The translations under genes and the position numbers were made by a program. Positions 6,638 to 10,170 of a DNA stretch of 10,170 nt are shown piece by piece. Under the pieces are notes generated by a model. That model was not told the DNA's origin and made no database searches. It saw nothing but the letters and a program-made list of their open reading frames with translations. Source of the DNA: JBOGWY01 sp050694015 (lineage in GTDB: Bacteria; Actinomycetota; CADDZG01; WHSQ01); the NCBI GenBank assembly GCA_050694015.1, contig JBOGWY010000038.1:1-10170 (forward strand), in the 5' to 3' direction. How positions within the stretch are numbered: position 1 is the stretch's first letter; the number at the start of each line of letters is the position of its first letter.

Positions 6638-6802
6638 ATGAAGGCGTTGAAGATCTTCCTGGTCGCGGCGGCCCTCGCGGTGCCGACCTCCGTCGTCGCG
6701 ACACCGGCTTCGGCCACGTGCCACCCCGAGAAGCCGAGCACCTGCGAATTCGAGTACCCGCCGACGGAGCCGTGCACCGAGGGGTTCCCGATCTGCTGGT
6801 AG
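6638..6802 (+). CDS. Small secreted four-cysteine peptide (hypothetical)
   Basis: A 54-residue precursor that I cannot assign to a family. It has a clear Sec signal peptide: basic MKALK, a hydrophobic core of about residues 6-18, and an AxA cleavage site (PASA, after residue 26). The predicted mature part is only 28 residues, begins TCHPEKPSTC and ends FPICW. It has four cysteines spaced C-x7-C-x9-C-x6-C and several prolines, which would suit two disulfides. GAGGAG (6624-6629) lies 8 nt before the ATG and supports translation. An upstream in-frame start at 6602 would bury the signal peptide and is rejected. The gene is divergent from tag and 45 bp before the dehydrogenase start, with a strong hairpin between. 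Confidence 0.7.
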   Translation: MKALKIFLVAAALAVPTSVVATPASATCHPEKPSTCEFEYPPTEPCTEGFPICW

Positions 6803-6820
6803 CGATCCCGATGTAGTGCC

Positions 6821-6854
6821 GCGGCACCGGTGCGCGAGGATGCGCCGGTGCCGC
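6821..6854 (+). terminator. Strong hairpin: terminator and/or translation-start structure
   Basis: GCGGCACCGG (6821-6830) is perfectly complementary to CCGGTGCCGC (6845-6854). Four further pairs (two of them G-U) extend the stem inward to a six-base loop, CGAGGA (6835-6840). There is no T-run, so as a terminator for the peptide gene it would be of the U-poor kind. The loop contains the ribosome binding site GAGGA and the right arm contains the GTG start (6848) of the next gene, so it may also control that gene's translation. The decamer GCACCGGTGC (6824-6833) is palindromic by itself and recurs with one change at 6842-6851, so an operator is a third possibility. Confidence 0.5.
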
Positions 6855-7804
6855 ATCGCGTTGTAGTACTCGACGATTACCAGGATGTCGCGCGCCGCTT
6901 CGGCCCGTGGGAGCGGCTCGGCGATCGCATCGAGCTTGTCGTCGTCAACCAGCACGTCGCCGACGACGAGTTGGTCGAGACGCTTACCGGCGCCGCCGTC
7001 GTCGTTGCGATGCGGGAGCGCACGCCGTTCCCGCGCGCGCTGCTGGAGCGTCTTCCCGACCTGAAGCTTCTCGTGACGACCGGTATGGCGAACGCGTCGA
7101 TCGATATCGACGCGGCCCGCGACCTCGGGATCACGGTGACGGGCACCGGGATCCCGATCAACCCGACCTCCGAGCTCACGTGGGGGCTGATCCTCGCCGT
7201 GATCCGCAACATCCCGAGCGAAGACGCGCGCGTGCGCGACGGGGGGTGGCAACACACCGTCGGGTTAGAGCTCGTCGGCCGGACCCTCGGTGTGATCGGC
7301 CTCGGCCGGCAGGGGAGCCGCGTGGCCGCGATCGGCAACGCGTTCGAGATGGACGTGCTCGCGTGGAGCCAGAACCTCGATCCCGACCACGCCCGGTCCC
7401 AGGGCGTCGAACCGGTCACGAAGGACGACCTGCTCGAGCGCTCCGACATCGTCACGCTGCACCTGCGTTTGAGCGATCGGACCCGGGGGATCATCGGCGC
7501 GACCGAGCTCGCGCGCATGAAGCACACCGCCTATCTGATCAACACGTCGCGCGGCCCCCTCGTGGATGAAGTCGCGCTGCTGAACGCGCTGGATCAGGGA
7601 GTGATCGCGGGGGCCGGGATCGACGTCTACGACACCGAGCCGCTGCCGCCTCGCCACGCCTTACGCGGCGCGCCGAACACCGTGCTCACGCCGCATGTGG
7701 GCTACGTGACGCAGGGGACCTACGAGGTCTTCTACACAGATGCCGTCGAGGACATCGATACGTTCCTGGCGGGGCGGCCCACCCGCGTGCTGAACCAGGG
7801 TTGA
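6848..7804 (+). CDS. D-2-hydroxyacid dehydrogenase family protein
   Basis: A 318-residue NAD(P)-dependent oxidoreductase that interconverts 2-hydroxyacids and 2-oxoacids; the specific substrate cannot be read from sequence. The nucleotide-binding fold has GVIGLGRQGSRVA, and the strand after it ends VLAWSQN, with Ser where NAD-specific members usually have Asp, so cofactor preference is uncertain. The catalytic triad is complete: R235 (NTSRGPLVDE), E264 (YDTEPLPP) and H283 (LTPHVGY). Length is typical. GTG 6848 is chosen because GAGGA (6836-6840) is 7 nt upstream; GTG 6830 is an in-frame alternative without such a site. Both lie inside a strong hairpin, so initiation may depend on RNA structure. 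The stop codon lies just before the desaturase operator region. Confidence 0.9.
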   Translation: MPHRVVVLDDYQDVARRFGPWERLGDRIELVVVNQHVADDELVETLTGAAVVVAMRERTPFPRALLERLPDLKLLVTTGMANASIDIDAARDLGITVTGTGIPINPTSELTWGLILAVIRNIPSEDARVRDGGWQHTVGLELVGRTLGVIGLGRQGSRVAAIGNAFEMDVLAWSQNLDPDHARSQGVEPVTKDDLLERSDIVTLHLRLSDRTRGIIGATELARMKHTAYLINTSRGPLVDEVALLNALDQGVIAGAGIDVYDTEPLPPRHALRGAPNTVLTPHVGYVTQGTYEVFYTDAVEDIDTFLAGRPTRVLNQG

Positions 7805-7825
7805 GCCGCGGACTTGCGCTCTAGG

Positions 7826-7869
7826 CTACGGTCCAGTAGGTTACGGGACAGTAAGTTACCCGACCGTAG
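7826..7869. repeat. Three tandem 15-bp operator-like repeats
   Basis: Three copies of YTAC-N6-GTAR occur in exact 15-bp register: CTACGGTCCAGTAG (7826-7839), TTACGGGACAGTAA (7841-7854) and TTACCCGACCGTAG (7856-7869). The arms of the first two are perfect inverted repeats and the third has one mismatch. Such short dyads are typical of TetR-family operators, and a TetR gene lies in the downstream operon. The array ends 31 bp before the desaturase ATG, where it would block the promoter or early elongation. Identity of the binding protein is inferred from position. Confidence 0.65.
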
Positions 7870-7900
7870 CTTCACCCGACCCGATGAGGGGGAGGATCCC

Positions 7901-8869
7901 ATGGCCCAGGCTCTGCAGGAGCGCCGCCCCGCACCCGCCACGACACCCGAACCCGCCCTTCCGGGGGTCAAGAAGCTCGACCCGAAGCTCGCGACCCTGC
8001 AGCGCCGGTTGACGCTGTTCGTGACCGTCGTCCCGTTCGTGGGCTTCATCGCCGCGGTGGTGACGTTCTGGGGGAGCGGGCTCTCTGCCGTCGACGCGTC
8101 GATCGCGCTCGGCTTCTATCTCTTCGCCGGCTTCGGCGTCACCGTCGGCTATCACCGTTACTTCACGCACCAGAGCTTCGAAACGACCCGCCCGATCCGC
8201 GCGCTGTTCGCGATCGCCGGTTCGTTCGGCGCGCAGGGTCCCGTGATCAAGTGGGTCGCCGACCACCGCCGTCACCACGCGTTCGCCGACGTCGAGGGCG
8301 ATCCGCACTCGCCGCATCTGGAGGACGGTCCCGGCGTACGCGGCATCGTGAAGGGACTGTGGCACGCGCACATGGGGTGGCTCTTCGGTGACGAGCAGAC
8401 CTCTGCCCGAAGGTGGGCACGGGACCTCGTGAAGGATCCGATGATCCGCCGGATCGACCGGTTGTTCCCGCTGTGGATGCTGCTGACGTTCGCGCTTCCG
8501 CCCGTGATCGGTTTCGCCGTGACGGGCACCGGTGCGGGTGCACTGAGTGCGTTCCTGTGGGGCTCTCTCGCGCGCATCTTCATGCTCCACCACGTCACAT
8601 GGAGCATCAACTCGATCTGTCACTTCTACGGGAAGCGTCCCTTCGAGGTCGAGGACTACTCCACGAACAACTGGCTTCTGGCCCTCGTGTCGTTCGGGGA
8701 ATCGTGGCACAACAACCACCACGCGTTCCCCTCGGCCGCGATCCACGGTCTCCGCAAGGCGCAACTCGATCTGAGCGGGCTATTCATCACTGGCCTCGAG
8801 AAGATGCACCTGGCGACGAAGGTCCGCCGCGTCGACGAGAAGCAGCTCTCGGCCAAAACCACTGGGTGA
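7901..8869 (+). CDS. Acyl-CoA (delta-9 type) fatty acid desaturase
   Basis: A 322-residue membrane di-iron desaturase that introduces a cis double bond into saturated acyl chains, most likely stearoyl/palmitoyl-CoA as in the Ole1/DesA3 group. All histidine boxes are present: HRYFTH (H85, H90), HRRHH (H122-H126), a middle HHVTWSINSICH, and HNNHH (H270-H274). Hydrophobic segments lie at about 33-53, 57-80 and in two stretches near 190-230. The Pro-rich N-terminus (about 1-25) is likely disordered. There is no fused cytochrome b5 or ferredoxin domain, so a separate reductase is needed and none is in the window. ATG 7901 follows GGAGGA (7891-7896). An in-frame ATG at 7814 would translate the operators and is rejected. 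The gene is 18 bp upstream of the TetR gene, probably co-transcribed. Confidence 0.92.
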   Translation: MAQALQERRPAPATTPEPALPGVKKLDPKLATLQRRLTLFVTVVPFVGFIAAVVTFWGSGLSAVDASIALGFYLFAGFGVTVGYHRYFTHQSFETTRPIRALFAIAGSFGAQGPVIKWVADHRRHHAFADVEGDPHSPHLEDGPGVRGIVKGLWHAHMGWLFGDEQTSARRWARDLVKDPMIRRIDRLFPLWMLLTFALPPVIGFAVTGTGAGALSAFLWGSLARIFMLHHVTWSINSICHFYGKRPFEVEDYSTNNWLLALVSFGESWHNNHHAFPSAAIHGLRKAQLDLSGLFITGLEKMHLATKVRRVDEKQLSAKTTG

Positions 8870-8887
8870 CCCACTAGGGTCATGACG

Positions 8888-9514
8888 ATGACCGCCGAGG
8901 AGGAACGCCGGGTCCGGATGACCGGACAGGAGCGGCGCGCGCAACTCCTCGACGTGGGTCGCTCGGTGTTCGCCGCCGTCGGCTACGAAGCCGCGTCGAT
9001 CGAGGAGATCGCCAAGCGAGCGCACATCACCAAGCCCGTCGTGTACGAGCACTTCGGGGGCAAGGAAGGCCTCTACGCGGTCGTCGTCGACCGCGAGGTA
9101 CGCACCCTCGTCGAATCGATCACCGCGGCCCTCCGCGGCGACCATCCCCGCGTCCTCCTCGAGCAGGCCGCGCTCGCGCTGCTGACCTACATCGAAGAGG
9201 AGCCGGACGGCTTCAAGGTGTTGCTGCGCGACTCGCCCGTTGTCGGCGGGGCGGGCGGGAGCCTCGCGAGCGTGATCGGCGACATCGCCGACCAGGTCGA
9301 GTACATCCTCGCCCGCGAGTTCAAGCAGCGCGGTTTCGACCCCAAGCTGTCGCCGATCTACTCGCGCGCGCTCGTCGGCATGGTCGTGCTCGTGGGGCAG
9401 TGGTGGCAGGACGTCGGCAAGCCGCGGCGCCAGGTGGTCGCGTCGCATCTGGTGAACCTGGCGTGGAACGGTCTCAAGGGCCTCGACCCCGACCCCAAGC
9501 CCGCGGAAGGCTAG
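8888..9514 (+). CDS. TetR/AcrR-family transcriptional regulator
   Basis: A 208-residue one-component regulator. The N-terminal TetR helix-turn-helix spans about residues 15-62 (AASIEEIAKRAHITKPVVYE followed by HFGGKEGLY), and the rest is an all-helical ligand-binding and dimerisation domain (QVEYILAREFKQRGF; ALVGMVVLVGQWW). The ligand is unknown; a fatty acyl-CoA is plausible given the adjacent desaturase. ATG 8888 is preferred over ATG 8882 because AGGG (8876-8879) is 8 nt upstream. TAGGGT (8875-8880) could also serve as a -10 for a transcript starting at or next to this codon. ATG 8918 is a further in-frame option. It probably represses its own operon through the repeats at 7826-7869. Confidence 0.9.
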   Translation: MTAEEERRVRMTGQERRAQLLDVGRSVFAAVGYEAASIEEIAKRAHITKPVVYEHFGGKEGLYAVVVDREVRTLVESITAALRGDHPRVLLEQAALALLTYIEEEPDGFKVLLRDSPVVGGAGGSLASVIGDIADQVEYILAREFKQRGFDPKLSPIYSRALVGMVVLVGQWWQDVGKPRRQVVASHLVNLAWNGLKGLDPDPKPAEG

Positions 9515-9519
9515 AGCCC

Positions 9520-9533
9520 GCGCCGCTAGGCGC
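9520..9533. terminator. Possible bidirectional terminator between convergent genes
   Basis: GCGCC (9520-9524) and GGCGC (9529-9533) form a short GC stem around the loop GCTA, followed by TAAAGTCTT. It lies in the 18-bp gap between the TetR stop and the last codon of the convergent YdeI-family gene, and touches the latter's stop codon. The stem is only 5 bp and there is no clear T-run, so support is modest. Confidence 0.3.
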
Positions 9534-10093
9534 TAAAGTCTTCGACCCTCGGCGCTCGCGTCGATCAACTGCTGGAGGCGCCGCTCGCGCGTCTCCTCTT
9601 TCTTGGCGCTGACGACGCGGTAGACCTGTACCTGTCGGTAACCGGGGGGCTGGGCTTCGAAGAACTTCCAGGCAGCCCTGTGGGCCTTGAAGCGCTTCAG
9701 CTGGACGGGCTCGAACGTGAGGTCCTTCCGTTGCTCATACGAGTACAGGCCCGCGCGCGCGTCCGTGCGTTTCTCGAAGGCAGCGAGTCCGGCGGGATGC
9801 ATCAGCCCGGCCTTCTTCAGCCGTTTCACGTTGGCGATGTTCACGGCGCTCCAGTTGCTCTTGGGGCGCCGGGGAGTGAAGCGTTGGATCGAGCGTTCGG
9901 CATCGAGGGACTTGCGCACGCCGTCGATCCATCCGAAGCACAGCGCCTGGTCGACGGCCTCGGCCCATGTGAGGCTCGGTTTCCCGCTCGCCTTCTTGTA
10001 GTAGCCGAGCCACAGCTCGTCGCGTTTGTCGTGATTCCTCTCGAGCCACCTGCGGAATTCGGCAGGCGAGTGGAAGAAGATCGGTTCGGCCAC
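9533..10093 (-). CDS. YdeI/OmdA-family protein
   Basis: A 186-residue protein of the YdeI / OmpD-associated family (sometimes labelled bacteriocin-protection protein). Family hallmarks are visible: FHSPAEFRRWLERNH near the start, ELWLGYYKKASGKPSLTW, the signature EAVDQALCFGWIDGVRK (about 45-61), FTPRRPKSNWSAVN, and a C-terminal region with FKAHRAAWKFFEAQPPGYR. The molecular function of this family is not established. The GTG start at 10093 has no Shine-Dalgarno site. Instead TATAAG (minus strand, 10105-10100) lies exactly six bases before it, so the mRNA is probably leaderless. It is convergent with the TetR gene and divergent from the partial gene at 10134. Confidence 0.92.
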   Translation of the reverse strand: MAEPIFFHSPAEFRRWLERNHDKRDELWLGYYKKASGKPSLTWAEAVDQALCFGWIDGVRKSLDAERSIQRFTPRRPKSNWSAVNIANVKRLKKAGLMHPAGLAAFEKRTDARAGLYSYEQRKDLTFEPVQLKRFKAHRAAWKFFEAQPPGYRQVQVYRVVSAKKEETRERRLQQLIDASAEGRRL

Positions 10094-10105
10094 GACCGAC
10101 TTATA
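10094..10105 (-). promoter_or_regulatory. Candidate leaderless promoter (-10) of the YdeI-family gene
   Basis: On the minus strand TATAAG is followed by TCGGTC and then the GTG start at 10093. A transcript initiating 7 nt after the hexamer would begin at the start codon. A -35 element is not obvious. The 40-bp divergent gap (10094-10133) must also hold the promoter of the rightward gene, for which TTATAT (10101-10106) is a candidate -10. Confidence 0.45.
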
Positions 10106-10133
10106 TCAACTGCTCGTTACCATCGAGACCGCC

Positions 10134-10170
10134 ATGCCCGAGATCTCTACACGCGCGACCGAGGCCGTAG
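10134..10170 (+). CDS. Start of a rightward gene cut by the window edge
   Basis: ATG at 10134 opens a frame reading MPEISTRATEAV to the window edge without a stop. It lies 40 bp from the divergent YdeI-family start, a normal promoter spacing. The opening residues resemble the N-termini of some PLP-dependent aminotransferases, but twelve residues cannot support a family call. The upstream sequence GAGACC is a poor ribosome binding site. Confidence 0.4.
   Translation, partial: MPEISTRATEAV

Noticed and set aside
7814..7900. Longer desaturase N-terminus from ATG 7814
   Set aside because: It would translate through the three operator-like repeats and gives an Arg/Ser-rich low-complexity leader; ATG 7901 has a strong GGAGGA site.
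1..10170. tRNA genes, CRISPR arrays, insertion sequences, defence systems
   Set aside because: No cloverleaf-like segment with a proper T-loop, no regular spacer-repeat array, and no transposase, integrase or defence-domain protein was found on either strand.

Overview
The window is GC-rich (codon third positions mostly G or C) and looks like a chromosomal segment of an actinomycetote, possibly a deep-branching lineage. The reasons are a DevS/DevR (DosR)-type two-component system, several candidate leaderless starts (TAnnnT followed 6-7 nt later by RTG), frequent GTG starts, and a soluble-type acyl-CoA desaturase paired with a TetR regulator. Genus-level placement is not possible by eye. No tRNA, rRNA, CRISPR array or insertion sequence was seen.

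Layout. Positions 1-618 hold no gene I can support, apart from a possible C-terminal tail of an upstream gene and an unrecognised minus-strand open stretch. The end of this region carries two DosR-like boxes. Positions 619-3700 encode a CBS-CBS-BON protein, a GAF-GAF sensor histidine kinase of DevS type and its NarL/DevR-type response regulator. Positions 3701-5906 hold a regulatory region with two tandem DosR-like boxes and a hairpin, then a two-gene operon: a membrane-anchored cupredoxin/multicopper oxidase and a VIT1/CCC1-family Fe2+/Mn2+ transporter. Positions 5910-6542 (minus strand) encode 3-methyladenine DNA glycosylase I, convergent with the transporter. Positions 6638-7804 hold a 54-residue secreted cysteine-rich peptide and a D-2-hydroxyacid dehydrogenase, separated by a strong hairpin that spans the dehydrogenase start. 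Positions 7805-9514 hold three regularly spaced operator-like repeats, an acyl-CoA delta-9-type desaturase and a TetR regulator. Positions 9536-10093 (minus) encode a YdeI/OmdA-family protein, divergent from a gene that begins at 10134 and runs off the window.

Working picture. The kinase keeps the histidine and tyrosine that, by alignment from memory, correspond to the heme ligand and distal residue of mycobacterial DevS. The regulator keeps the DosR recognition-helix motif KTVKNYVS. Matching 14-bp palindromic boxes, paired at about 23 bp centre to centre, lie upstream of both the CBS-BON gene and the copper oxidase/metal transporter operon. I infer a local gas- or redox-responsive regulon that links a CBS-BON protein, a copper oxidase (possibly a metallo-oxidase) and an iron/manganese transporter. 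Separately, the desaturase-TetR pair looks like a self-regulated unit for membrane lipid unsaturation.
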